Below are positions 24,675 to 33,090 of a stretch of DNA of 64,000 bases, in pieces (the first letter of the stretch is position 1; each line of letters opens with the position of its first letter). This DNA is from Streptomyces fradiae ATCC 10745 = DSM 40063 (GTDB lineage Bacteria > Actinomycetota > Actinomycetes > Streptomycetales > Streptomycetaceae). The notes beneath the pieces are model-generated. The model was not told where the DNA came from. It was given only the letters and a program-made list of their open reading frames with translations, and searched no databases. Made by a program: the position numbers and the translations under genes. The DNA lies in NCBI RefSeq assembly GCF_008704425.1, contig NZ_CP023696.1, positions 5,000,501 to 5,064,500 of the forward strand, in the 5' to 3' direction.

Positions 24675-25139
24675 ATGTCCGATCCGTACCAGCAGCAGCC
24701 CGGTGGCTACGGGCAGCCCGACCCGTACGGCGCGGGCCAGCCGCCGCAGCCCGGCTACGGCTACCCGGCGCCGGCCACCCCTCCGCCGCCGGCCGGCTAC
24801 CCGACCGCCCCCCAGCCCTCGCCGTACGCGGCGCCCGCGCCCGGCTACGGCGCCCCCGCCGTCCAGCCCAGCAACGGCATGGGCACGGCCGGCCTGGTGC
24901 TCGGCATCATCGGCGTCGTGTGCGGCGTGATCGTCGTCCTGTGGCCCCTCGGCATGCTCCTCGGCATCCTCGCGATCATCTTCGGCGCGGTCGGCCGCTC
25001 CAAGGCCGTCCGGGGCGAGGCGACCAACAAGGGCGCCGCCACGGCGGGCCTGGTCACCGGCATCATCGCGACGGTCCTCATCCCCGGCATCCTCCTCCTG
25101 GTGGCGGTCAGCGCCGCCGGCATGGCGTCCGGCCTCTGA
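24675..25139 (+). CDS. Second DUF4190 membrane protein
   Basis: 154 residues with the same design as its upstream neighbour: a Tyr/Gly/Pro/Gln-rich N terminus of ~70 residues ('YQQQPGGYGQPDPYGAG') and two membrane segments ('GTAGLVLGIIGVVCGVIVV' and 'GLVTGIIATVLIPGILLL'). Probably a tandem duplication. The ATG at 24675 has GGAGGGGAG upstream; an earlier GTG/ATG at 24657 overlaps that site. Function unknown. Confidence 0.88.
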   Translation: MSDPYQQQPGGYGQPDPYGAGQPPQPGYGYPAPATPPPPAGYPTAPQPSPYAAPAPGYGAPAVQPSNGMGTAGLVLGIIGVVCGVIVVLWPLGMLLGILAIIFGAVGRSKAVRGEATNKGAATAGLVTGIIATVLIPGILLLVAVSAAGMASGL

Positions 25140-25174
25140 CCCGTACGGCTCCGACGCCACCCACGGCCCGGCCC

Positions 25175-25223
25175 GCCCCGAGCGTGCCGGGCCGGGGCGT
25201 GTCCGTGCCGGGCCGCTCGGGGC
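25175..25223. terminator. Bidirectional terminator between DUF4190 and NADAR genes
   Basis: 10-bp stem 25175-25184 with 25214-25223 between convergent genes, with TTTT at 25241-25244 on the plus strand. Confidence 0.6.
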
Positions 25224-25319
25224 ACGGCGGGACCGGGCGGTTTTGGGGCGGGGCCTCGGGAAGGCGCGTACGGGCCGGGCGGAGCCCCGGCGGCGGCGTC
25301 CGTCGGCACGCCCCCACGC

Positions 25320-25868
25320 CTACCCCTCGCGCAGCTCCTCGCGGGCGTCCATCAGGGCGAAGCCGAGCAGGTTGAGCCCCCGCCAGCGGGCCGGGTCGTG
25401 GGCGCGCTCGTCGTCGGCGGCGAGGCCGATGCCCCAGACGCGGTCCATCGGGCTCGCCTCCACCAGGACCCGGTCGCCCGTGCCCAGCAGGTAGCCGGCC
25501 AGCTCCGGGCTCTGCCCGAACTTGTGGCGGCTGCCGGCCACCACGATCCCGTACCGCTCGCGCTCCCAGACCGCCTCGTCGAAGCCGCGCACCAGGCGCC
25601 CCGCCTTCTTCGCCAGGGCCGGGTCTGCCGCCGAGACGGCCTGCCGCTCCGCCTCCGCGTCGCCGAACAGCCGCGCCTTGGCGGCCATCATCCAGTGCTC
25701 CGCCGTCGCGTACTCCACCCCGTCCACCGTGAAGGGGGACGGCCACCACTGGCTCAGGCAGCTCGCCCCGAGCCGCCCGTCGGGGCGCGGCCGGTGGCCC
25801 CAGAAGTGCAGGTACCGGACCCGGTCACCCCGGCCGACCCGCTCGATCAGCGCTTCGCGTCGTTCCAT
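25320..25868 (-). CDS. NADAR-domain protein (YbiA-like N-glycosidase)
   Basis: 182 residues, one NADAR (DUF1768) domain: 'YLHFWGHRP', 'LSQWWPSPFTVDGVEYATAEHWMMAAKARLF' split by the window rule, and 'SRHKFGQSPEL'. Family members cleave N-glycosidic bonds, for example in damaged riboflavin precursors (YbiA/RibX), or reverse ADP-ribosylation of DNA guanine. No riboflavin or toxin gene is adjacent, so the substrate is open. ATG at 25868; the 5' end faces the polyamine import operon on the other strand. Confidence 0.9.
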   Translation of the reverse strand: MERREALIERVGRGDRVRYLHFWGHRPRPDGRLGASCLSQWWPSPFTVDGVEYATAEHWMMAAKARLFGDAEAERQAVSAADPALAKKAGRLVRGFDEAVWERERYGIVVAGSRHKFGQSPELAGYLLGTGDRVLVEASPMDRVWGIGLAADDERAHDPARWRGLNLLGFALMDAREELREG

Positions 25869-25963
25869 GCCGGCCAGCATCGCAGCCGCCCCCCGCTCCC
25901 CGTACGGGCTTTTCCGGCACCGGGCGCGACAGGGCCGACCGAATCCGTCGCTTGACCAAATGG

Positions 25964-26007
25964 CAACAACGGAATCCCTTGTTGGGCGTGCGGGCCTCTG
26001 CCAGGAT
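25964..26007 (+). promoter_or_regulatory. Palindromic operator and promoter of the polyamine import operon
   Basis: 25964-25984 is a 21-bp near-perfect palindrome (CAACAA, GGAATCC centre, TTGTTG; mismatches only at positions 7 and 15 around a central base). Its right arm TTGTTG serves as a -35 box 17 bases before CAGGAT (26002-26007). A regulator bound here would block the promoter. Which protein binds is not shown; the Lrp at 17303 is a candidate. Confidence 0.5.
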
Positions 26008-26013
26008 CGGCAC

Positions 26014-26333
26014 CCACATCACGGCCGGACCATGAAAGAGCGTCCATGGACGAACGTTTCCGCACGGCCGCCGAGGCGGGGCGGCGCCGCACGGACGGCG
26101 CCCGTCCGGCGCCGCAACCGGCCACCGCCCGTCCGGCGCCGCGAAGGGCATGCCAACCTACTCCTTCGAGACGTACACGCAGGTCACGCAGGCGATGCGC
26201 GACCACACCGCGGGCGCCCGGAAGGACCGGCACCGCACCGTCCTCACCGGACCGGTGACGACGGACCCCAGCCCGCAGGCGCACCCGCCCGCCGCCCGTC
26301 CCGGCGGCCCGACCCCTCCGAAAGGCACAGCGC
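26014..26333 (+). other. Long leader of the polyamine import operon
   Basis: About 320 bases without a convincing gene. Small frames start at 26031, 26046 and 26150; the one at 26150 has coding-like codons for ~45 residues ('MPTYSFETYTQVTQAM') but a poor ribosome site. A 17-bp direct repeat lies at 26099-26115 and 26126-26142. It may be a leader peptide or a gene remnant. Confidence 0.4.
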
Positions 26334-27581
26334 ATGGAGCAGTACGAGCCCGACGGCCTCTCCGAGGCCCAACGCGCCGCGATGCGGCGCAGCCTGGAGA
26401 CCGGCAGGGGAGCCCTCACCCGCCGCTCCCTGCTGCGCGCGTCGGGTGCCGGCGCCCTCGCCCTCGGCGGCGCCGCCGGGCTGGGCGCCTGCGGCATCCC
26501 GCCCGCCAGGCGGGAGGGGCAGGGCCCGGCGGCCACCGACCACTCGGCCCGCGAGAAGCGGCTCGCCTTCTCCAACTGGACGCAGTACATCGACGTCAGC
26601 GACGACGAGAAGCGCCGCCCGACGCTGGAGGCGTTCACCCGGCGCACCGGGATCACCGTCACGTACACCGAGGACATCAACGACAACGTCGAGTTCTTCG
26701 GCAAGATCAAGCCGCAGCTCGCCGCCGGCCAGGACACCGGGCGGGACCTGATCTGCGTCACCGACTGGCTCGCCGCCCGCATCATCCGCCTCGGCTGGGC
26801 CCAGAAGCTCGACCCGGCGAACCTGCCGCACGCCTACGCCAACCTCGCCCCGCAGTTCCGCCGCCCCGACTGGGACCCCGGCCGCGCCCACTCCTACCCG
26901 TGGACCGGCATCTCCACCGTCATCGCCTACAACGCCAAGGCCACCGGCGGGCGCACCGTCGACTCCGTCAGCCAGCTCCTGGACGACCCGAAGCTGAAGG
27001 GCCGCGTCGCCTTCCTCTCCGAGATGCGCGACACCGTCGGCATGACCCTCCTCGACATGGGCGAGGACCCCGGCACGGTCACCGCCGCCCAGTACGACGC
27101 GGCGATCGGCCGCCTCCGCAAGGGCGTGGAGACCCGGCAGATCCGCCGCTTCACCGGCAACGACTACACCGCCGACCTCAGCAAGGGAGACCTGGCCGCC
27201 TGCCTCGCCTGGGCGGGCGACCTCATCCAGCTCCAGGCCGACAACCCCGACATCCGCTTCGCCGTCCCGGCCGCCGGCTACCTCACGGCCACCGACAACC
27301 TCCTGGTCCCCACCGGGGCACGGCACAAGTCCAACGCCGAGAAGCTCATCGACTACTACTACGAGCCCCCGGTGGCCGCCCGCCTCGCGGCGTACATCAA
27401 CTACGTCTGCCCCGTCGACGGCGTACGCCCGGAGCTCGCCCGGATCGACCCGGCGCTCGCGGCGAACACGCTGATCCTCCCCGACAGGGCGATGGCCGCG
27501 AAGTCGCGCGCCTTCCGCTCCCTCACCAGCGAGGAGGAGACGGCGTTCGAGGAGAAGTTCGCCGCGCTCATCGGCGCCTGA
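26334..27581 (+). CDS. potD: Polyamine ABC transporter, substrate-binding lipoprotein
   Basis: 415 residues, PotD/PotF type. It has a twin-arginine motif 'TRRSLLRASGAG' followed by a lipobox 'LGAC', so it is exported folded and then lipidated. The mature part shows 'LAFSNWTQYIDVSDDEKRRPT', the usual polyamine-binding start ('NW..YI'), and 'WTGISTVIAYN'. It captures putrescine or spermidine outside the cell. First gene of a four-gene importer operon; ATG at 26334 with a weak GAAAGG upstream. Confidence 0.93.
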   Translation: MEQYEPDGLSEAQRAAMRRSLETGRGALTRRSLLRASGAGALALGGAAGLGACGIPPARREGQGPAATDHSAREKRLAFSNWTQYIDVSDDEKRRPTLEAFTRRTGITVTYTEDINDNVEFFGKIKPQLAAGQDTGRDLICVTDWLAARIIRLGWAQKLDPANLPHAYANLAPQFRRPDWDPGRAHSYPWTGISTVIAYNAKATGGRTVDSVSQLLDDPKLKGRVAFLSEMRDTVGMTLLDMGEDPGTVTAAQYDAAIGRLRKGVETRQIRRFTGNDYTADLSKGDLAACLAWAGDLIQLQADNPDIRFAVPAAGYLTATDNLLVPTGARHKSNAEKLIDYYYEPPVAARLAAYINYVCPVDGVRPELARIDPALAANTLILPDRAMAAKSRAFRSLTSEEETAFEEKFAALIGA

Positions 27582-27624
27582 GCCCCGCCCCGATCCGCTC
27601 CCCTCGACCCCGGGACCCACACCC

Positions 27625-28773
27625 ATGACCGACACCCCCACCGGCGGCGACGTCCGCCTCGCCGGGATCAGCAAGACGTACGGCTCCTTCACCGCCGTCC
27701 ACCCGCTCGACCTGACCGTCCCCGAGGGCTCCTTCTTCGCCCTCCTCGGCGCCTCCGGCTGCGGCAAGACCACCACGCTGCGCATGATCGCCGGCCTGGA
27801 GGAGCCCACCACCGGGGCCGTCCTCCTCGGCGACCGGGACGTCACCGACCTGCCCCCGCACAAGCGGCCGGTGAACACCGTCTTCCAGTCGTACGCGCTC
27901 TTCCCGCACCTCGACGTCCACGAGAACGTCGCCTTCGGCCTGCGCCGGCGGGGCGTCAAGTCCGTCAAGCGGCAGGTCGACGAGATGCTCGACCTCGTCC
28001 AGCTCGGCGACAAGGCCCGCCACCGCCCCCACCAGCTCTCCGGCGGCCAGCAGCAGCGCGTCGCCGTCGCCCGCGCCCTCATCAACCACCCCCGCGTCCT
28101 CCTCCTCGACGAGCCGCTCGGCGCGCTCGACCTGAAGCTGCGCCGCCAGATGCAGCTGGAGCTCAAGCGCATCCAGACCGAGGTCGGCATCACCTTCGTC
28201 CACGTCACCCACGACCAGGAGGAGGCCATGACCATGGCCGACACGGTCGCGGTGATGAACGCCGGCCGCGTCGAGCAGCTCGGCCCGCCCGCCGCGCTGT
28301 ACGACAACCCGCGCACCACCTTCGTCGCCAACTTCCTCGGCACGTCCAACCTCGTCGAGGGGCGGGTCACCAGCGCCGGCGCCGAGGTCGCCGTCACCGC
28401 GGGCGGCGCCGCCCTCACCCTGCCCGCCGACCGCTGCGCCGCCCCCGCCCGCGCCGGCGGCGCCCTCCTCGTCGGCGTCCGCCCGGAGAAGATCGCGCTC
28501 ACCCACGCCGACGACGCCGCCACCGTGCCCGCCGGGCGCAACCGGCTCACCGGCCGGATCGCCGACACCTCCTTCATCGGCGTCTCCACCCAGTACACCG
28601 TCGACGGACCCGCCGGCACCGGCCTCCAGGTCTACGAGCAGAACATCGAACGCGACCCGCGCCTGGCCCCCGGCGCCGAGGTCGTCCTCCACTGGAACCC
28701 CGCCCACACCTTCGGCCTCGACGCCGCGCAGGACGCGGAGGCCGGGGTCGAGACGGTGGAGGGCGCCGCGTGA
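27625..28773 (+). CDS. potA: Polyamine ABC transporter ATPase
   Basis: 382 residues. Walker A 'GASGCGKTT', signature 'LSGGQQQRVAVARAL', Walker B 'VLLLDEPLGALDLKLR' and H-loop 'VTHDQEEAMTMADT', then a TOBE domain from about residue 285 ('VGVRPEKIALTH'). It drives polyamine import with PotB, PotC and the binding protein. The last codon overlaps the potB start (GTGA). Confidence 0.95.
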   Translation: MTDTPTGGDVRLAGISKTYGSFTAVHPLDLTVPEGSFFALLGASGCGKTTTLRMIAGLEEPTTGAVLLGDRDVTDLPPHKRPVNTVFQSYALFPHLDVHENVAFGLRRRGVKSVKRQVDEMLDLVQLGDKARHRPHQLSGGQQQRVAVARALINHPRVLLLDEPLGALDLKLRRQMQLELKRIQTEVGITFVHVTHDQEEAMTMADTVAVMNAGRVEQLGPPAALYDNPRTTFVANFLGTSNLVEGRVTSAGAEVAVTAGGAALTLPADRCAAPARAGGALLVGVRPEKIALTHADDAATVPAGRNRLTGRIADTSFIGVSTQYTVDGPAGTGLQVYEQNIERDPRLAPGAEVVLHWNPAHTFGLDAAQDAEAGVETVEGAA

Positions 28774-29702
28774 CGACCGCCACCGACACTCCGCCCGGCG
28801 CCGCGGCCCCGGCCGCCCCCGCCGTGACGAGGCGCCCCCGGCGCGGGCGGCTCGTCCCGTACTGGCTGCTGCTGCCCGGCGTCCTGTGGCTGCTGGTCTT
28901 CTTCGCCCTGCCGCTGGTCTACCAGGCGTCCACGTCCGTGCAGACCGGCTCGCTGGAGGAGGGCTTCGAGGTCACCTGGCACTTCCCGACGTACTGGGAG
29001 GCCCTGCGCGACTACCACCCGCAGTTCGCGAGGTCGCTGCTGTACGCCGGGACCGCGACCCTGCTGTGCCTGCTGCTCGGCTACCCGCTCGCGTACCTCA
29101 TCGCCTTCCGCGCCGGGCGCTGGCGGCACGTGCTGCTGGTCCTCGTCATCGCGCCGTTCTTCACCAGCTTCCTCATCCGGACGCTGGCCTGGAAGACGAT
29201 CCTCGCGGACGGCGGGACCGTCGTCGGCGCGCTCGACGCCCTGCACGTCCTCGACGTCACCAGCCGGCTCGGCTGGACCGAGGGCGACCGGGTGCTGGCC
29301 ACGCCGCTCGCCGTCGTCTGCGGACTGACGTACAACTTCCTGCCGTTCATGATCCTGCCCCTCTACACCTCGCTGGAGCGGATCGACGGGCGGCTCCACG
29401 AGGCGGCCAGGGACCTCTACGCCTCGCCCGCCACCACCTTCCGCAAGGTCACCTTCCCGCTGTCCATGCCGGGCGTCGTCGCCGGCACCCTGCTCACCTT
29501 CATCCCCGCGAGCGGCGACTACGTCAACGCCGAACTCCTCGGGTCGACCGACACGAAGATGATCGGCAACGTCATCCAGGGGCAGTTCCTGCGGGTGCTC
29601 GACTACCCGACCGCGGCGGCGCTGTCCTTCCTGCTGATGGCCGCCATCCTCATCCTGGTGACGGTCTACATCCGCCGGGCCGGAACGGAGGAGCTGGTCT
29701 GA
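28770..29702 (+). CDS. potB: Polyamine ABC transporter permease I
   Basis: 310 residues, six membrane segments. 'LDVTSRLGWTEGDRVLATPLAVV' is the periplasmic-side region, and the EAA loop 'LHEAARDLYASPATTFRKV' docks on PotA. It starts with GTG four bases inside the potA end and stops one base inside potC, so all three are coupled. Confidence 0.94.
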   Translation: MTTATDTPPGAAAPAAPAVTRRPRRGRLVPYWLLLPGVLWLLVFFALPLVYQASTSVQTGSLEEGFEVTWHFPTYWEALRDYHPQFARSLLYAGTATLLCLLLGYPLAYLIAFRAGRWRHVLLVLVIAPFFTSFLIRTLAWKTILADGGTVVGALDALHVLDVTSRLGWTEGDRVLATPLAVVCGLTYNFLPFMILPLYTSLERIDGRLHEAARDLYASPATTFRKVTFPLSMPGVVAGTLLTFIPASGDYVNAELLGSTDTKMIGNVIQGQFLRVLDYPTAAALSFLLMAAILILVTVYIRRAGTEELV

Positions 29703-30634
29703 TGCCGCGTTCGAAGCCCCTTCCCACGCCTGCCTCCCCACCCCCTTCCGGGGCCCACTCCGGGACCCTCGCGAAGCCGCACCCGGCGCCGTCCGCCGGA
29801 CGCGGGCCGGCGCCGCGGTCCGCGCCGCGCTCGGTGCCGGGCTGGATACGGCGCCACCTCGTCGTCCTCGCGGGCCTGTGCACGCTGGCCTACCTCGTCC
29901 TGCCCAACGTCGTCGTCCTCGTCTTCTCCTTCAACCAGCCCAACGGCCGCTTCAACTACACCTGGCAGCGGTTCTCGCTCGACGCCTGGAAGGACCCCTG
30001 CGGCGTCCCCGACCTGTGCGGCGCGCTCGGCCTGTCGCTCCAGCTCGCCGCCTGGGCCACGCTCGGCGCCACCGTCCTCGGCACGCTGATCGCCTTCGCG
30101 CTGGTCCGCTACCGCTTCCGCGCGCGCGGCGCCGTCAACGCGCTGATCTTCCTGCCGATGTCCATGCCGGAGGTGGTGATGGCCGCCTCGCTGCTCACCC
30201 TCTTCCTCAACATGGGCGCCGAGCTGGGCTTCCGCACGGTCCTGGTCGCCCACGTCATGTTCTGCCTGAGCTTCGTCGTCGTCGCGGTCAAGGCGCGCGT
30301 GATGTCCATGGACCCCCGTCTGGAGGAGGCCGCCCGCGACCTGTACGCCGGGCCCGTCCAGACGTTCCTGCGGGTCACCCTGCCCATCGCGGCGCCGGGC
30401 ATCGCGGCCGGCGCGCTGCTGGCCTTCGCGCTCTCCTTCGACGACTTCGTCATCACCAACTTCAACGCCGGCTCGACCGTCACCTTCCCCATGTACGTCT
30501 GGGGCTCCGCGCAGCGCGGCACCCCCGTACAGATCAACGTCGTCGGCACGGCGATGTTCGCCGTGGCCGTACTCGCCGTCGTCGCCGCGCGGTTCCTGAC
30601 CGCCCGGCGCAAGCGGACCCGGAGCCGCCGGTGA
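29702..30634 (+). CDS. potC: Polyamine ABC transporter permease II
   Basis: 310 residues. An unusual ~50-residue Pro/Ser/Arg-rich cytosolic N terminus precedes six membrane segments. EAA loop 'LEEAARDLYAGPVQTFLRV', and the typical 'FALSFDDFVITNFNAG' near the C terminus. The ATG overlaps the potB TGA. Ends 42 bases before the oxidase gene, probably in the same operon. Confidence 0.94.
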   Translation: MPRSKPLPTPASPPPSGAHSGTLAKPHPAPSAGRGPAPRSAPRSVPGWIRRHLVVLAGLCTLAYLVLPNVVVLVFSFNQPNGRFNYTWQRFSLDAWKDPCGVPDLCGALGLSLQLAAWATLGATVLGTLIAFALVRYRFRARGAVNALIFLPMSMPEVVMAASLLTLFLNMGAELGFRTVLVAHVMFCLSFVVVAVKARVMSMDPRLEEAARDLYAGPVQTFLRVTLPIAAPGIAAGALLAFALSFDDFVITNFNAGSTVTFPMYVWGSAQRGTPVQINVVGTAMFAVAVLAVVAARFLTARRKRTRSRR

Positions 30635-30676
30635 CACCCCACCGGTAACCCGCAACCCCCGAGGGAGTTGGAAGCC

Positions 30677-32095
30677 ATGGCCCCAGCCGCCATGCGTACC
30701 GCCGCACGATCGCTGACCGACGCCCGGCCCGCCCCCTTCTGGCTGGAGGACCCCGGCAGGCCCGCCGCCCGGCCCGCCCTCGCCGGCACCGACCACTGCG
30801 ACCTGCTCGTGGTCGGCGGCGGCTACAGCGGGCTGTGGACCGCGCTGCTCGCCAAGGAGCGCGACCCCGGACGGGACGTCGTGCTCATCGAGGGCCGGGA
30901 GGCGGGCTGGGCCGCCTCCGGCCGCAACGGCGGCTTCTGCGCCGCCTCCCTCACCCACGGTCTCGGCAACGGCCTCGCCCGCTGGCCCGCCGACCTGCCC
31001 GCGCTGGAGGAGCTCGGCGCCCGCAATCTCGACGCGATCGAACGGGCCGTCACCGCGTACGGCATCGACTGCGACTTCGAGCGCACCGGCGAGATCGACG
31101 TCGCCACCCGCCCCCACCAGCTCGCCGAGGTCCGCGCCCTGTACGAGCGGGCCCGCCGGCTCGGCCTCGCCGACGGCCTGGAACTGCTCGACCGGGACGC
31201 CGTCCGCGCGCAGGTCGACTCGCCGACCTTCCTCGGCGGCGTCTGGGACCGGCGCGGCGTCGCCCTCCTCCACCCGGCCAGGCTCGCCTGGGGCCTCAAG
31301 CGCGCCTGCCTCGACGCGGGCGTGCGGATGTACGAGAACACCCCCGGCCTGCGGCTGGCCCCCGCCGGCGCCGCCATGGCGGTCCGCACCCCCTACGGCC
31401 GCGTCCTCGCCCGCCGGGTCGCCCTCGGCACCAACGCCTTCCCGTCCCTGGTCCGCCGCGCCCGCCCGTACACCGTGCCCGTCTACGACTACGCCCTGGT
31501 GACCGAGCCGCTCACCGCCGCGCAGCTCGACTCGGTCGGCTGGCGCGCCCGCCAGGGCCTCGGCGACCTCGCCAACCAGTTCCACTACTTCCGCCTCACG
31601 CCCGACAACCGCGTGCTGTGGGGCGGCTACGACGCGGTCTACCCGTTCGGCGGGCGCGTCCGCGCCGAACTGGACCAGCGCCCCGAGACGTTCCTCACCC
31701 TCGCCGAGCACTTCTTCCGGTGCTTCCCGCAGCTGGAGGGGGTGCGCTTCACCCACACCTGGGGAGGTGTCATCGACACCTGCTCCCGCTTCTCCGCCTT
31801 CTACGGCACGGCGCACCGGGGCCGGGTCGCGTACGTCGCCGGGTACACCGGACTGGGCGTGGGCGCCTCCCGGTTCGGCGCGGACGTGATGCTGGACCTG
31901 CTGGCGGGCGAACGCACCGCGCGCACCGCGCTGGAGATGGTCCGCACCAAGCCGCTGCCGTTCCCGCCGGAGCCCCTGGCGTGGGCGGCCATCGGGGTCA
32001 CCAAGTGGTCCATGGCCCGCGCCGACACCCGCGACGGCCGCCGCAACCTCTGGCTGCGCGGCCTGGACCGGCTGGGGCTGGGCTTCGACAGCTAG
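30677..32095 (+). CDS. FAD-dependent oxidoreductase, PuuB-like (DAO family)
   Basis: 472 residues. FAD-binding 'CDLLVVGGGYSGLWTALLAKE' (GxGxxG form) and 'GWAASGRNGGFCAAS', a DAO-family flavin contact; 'TLGGV..TCSRF'-like and 'AGYTGLGVGASRFGADV' near the C terminus. E. coli PuuB oxidises gamma-glutamylputrescine; a similar amine oxidation fits the polyamine importer just upstream. ATG at 30677 with GAGGGAG about ten bases before it. Exact substrate is inferred from position. Confidence 0.87.
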   Translation: MAPAAMRTAARSLTDARPAPFWLEDPGRPAARPALAGTDHCDLLVVGGGYSGLWTALLAKERDPGRDVVLIEGREAGWAASGRNGGFCAASLTHGLGNGLARWPADLPALEELGARNLDAIERAVTAYGIDCDFERTGEIDVATRPHQLAEVRALYERARRLGLADGLELLDRDAVRAQVDSPTFLGGVWDRRGVALLHPARLAWGLKRACLDAGVRMYENTPGLRLAPAGAAMAVRTPYGRVLARRVALGTNAFPSLVRRARPYTVPVYDYALVTEPLTAAQLDSVGWRARQGLGDLANQFHYFRLTPDNRVLWGGYDAVYPFGGRVRAELDQRPETFLTLAEHFFRCFPQLEGVRFTHTWGGVIDTCSRFSAFYGTAHRGRVAYVAGYTGLGVGASRFGADVMLDLLAGERTARTALEMVRTKPLPFPPEPLAWAAIGVTKWSMARADTRDGRRNLWLRGLDRLGLGFDS

Positions 32096-32167
32096 ATGAG
32101 TGAGTCCGATGTCTGTGCTGGTCGCGACCATGGCGAAGGGCGCCCGTCGGTCAGTGTGTGAAGACTG

Positions 32168-32401
32168 GTGCTCCACGCCGACCGGGAACGCTGCCAGGGC
32201 GCCGGCATGTGCGCGCTGACCGCCCCGGACCTCTTCGACCAGGACCCCGAGGTCGGCCGCGTCGTCCTGCTGCGTCCTGCGGCGGCGTACGGGACCGGGC
32301 CGACCGGGGCGGCCGCCCGGGAGGCCGTCTCCCTCTGCCCCGCCGGAGCACTCTCCTTCGCCCCGGACCCGCCCGACGCCCCGCCGGTGGGCAGGACATG
32401 A
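32168..32401 (+). CDS. 3Fe-4S ferredoxin
   Basis: 77 residues. 'CQGAGMCALTAPDLF' and the late 'SLCPAGAL' give the three-Cys pattern of actinobacterial 3Fe-4S ferredoxins that feed cytochrome P450s or oxygenases. A stop nine bases upstream leaves GTG at 32168 (or CTG at 32165) as the start, with no ribosome site, so it begins tightly at the fold. No P450 is in the window. A long interior insertion 'AAAYGTGPTGAA' is slightly unusual. Confidence 0.75.
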   Translation: MLHADRERCQGAGMCALTAPDLFDQDPEVGRVVLLRPAAAYGTGPTGAAAREAVSLCPAGALSFAPDPPDAPPVGRT

Positions 32402-32411
32402 CGCCGCGAGC

Positions 32412-32496
32412 GGTCTGTGACGCGGTAGTCCGTGAGGCGGGTGGTCCGTGACGGGTGGTCCGTGACGGGAGGTCCGTGACGCGGGAGGTCCGTGAG
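32412..32496. repeat. Imperfect tandem repeat, ~14-16 bp unit
   Basis: About six copies of a GGTCCGTGACG-like unit with G/T-rich spacers, between the ferredoxin and the HAD-like gene. No gene seen. Confidence 0.8.
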
Positions 32497-32555
32497 CCCG
32501 TCGGGGCGCGGGGACGGCGAAGCGGGCGCCGACCGAGCCCCTCCGCCCGGGTCGA

Positions 32556-32561
32556 TAGGGT
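32556..32561 (+). promoter_or_regulatory. -10 box of a leaderless HAD-like gene
   Basis: TAGGGT ends seven bases before the GTG at 32568, consistent with leaderless transcription. Confidence 0.45.
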
Positions 32562-32567
32562 GCCGCC

Positions 32568-33086
32568 GTGACCGGCTCCCCGCAGCGTCCGCTGCTCTTC
32601 CTCGACGTCGACGGACCTCTCATCCCCTTCGGGGCGGAGCCCCACGAGTACCCCAGCCATCCGACGGGGCACGTGCCGGGCTGCGGGGCGCATCCGCTGC
32701 TGACCCGGATCGACCCGGCGCACGGGCCCCGGCTGGCGGCGCTGTCCTGTGACGTGGTCTGGGCGACGACGTGGGCGGACGACGCGAACGAGTGCGTCGC
32801 CCCGCTCATCGGCCTGGCGGAACTGCCGGTGGTGCGCTGGCCCGAGCCGTCCGACGCCGATGACCGGGACGCGCGGGACGGGTTGCACTGGAAGGTCCGC
32901 GGCCTCGTCTCCTGGGCGGCGGGCCGTCCGTTCGCCTGGGTCGACGACGAGATCACCGGGGTCGACCGGGCATGGGTCACCGCCCACCACCCGGGGCCCG
33001 CCCTGCTGCACCGGGTCGACCCCCGTCGTGGGCTGACGGAGGTCGACTACGCGGCTCTCGACTCCTGGCTGCGACGGCCGGCCTGA
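32568..33086 (+). CDS. HAD-like hydrolase-fold protein
   Basis: 172 residues. The first HAD motif 'LLFLDVDGPL' is clear, and a late 'FAWVDDEITGVDRAW' is like HAD motif IV with paired Asp. Between them is a small cap-like region with 'VWATTWADDANECVAPLIGL'. Family: small actinobacterial HAD proteins of unknown substrate. GTG at 32568 follows a leaderless promoter. It ends four bases before the stop of the convergent thioesterase gene. Confidence 0.85.
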   Translation: MTGSPQRPLLFLDVDGPLIPFGAEPHEYPSHPTGHVPGCGAHPLLTRIDPAHGPRLAALSCDVVWATTWADDANECVAPLIGLAELPVVRWPEPSDADDRDARDGLHWKVRGLVSWAAGRPFAWVDDEITGVDRAWVTAHHPGPALLHRVDPRRGLTEVDYAALDSWLRRPA

Positions 33087-33090
33087 TCCC

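Noticed and set aside
26046..26258. A 70-codon frame in the potD leader as a gene
   Set aside because: Codon bias breaks down after about 30 codons and overlaps other open frames.
29666..32980. A 1104-codon open frame opposite potC and the oxidase
   Set aside because: No recognisable domain; the opposite strand carries clear genes.
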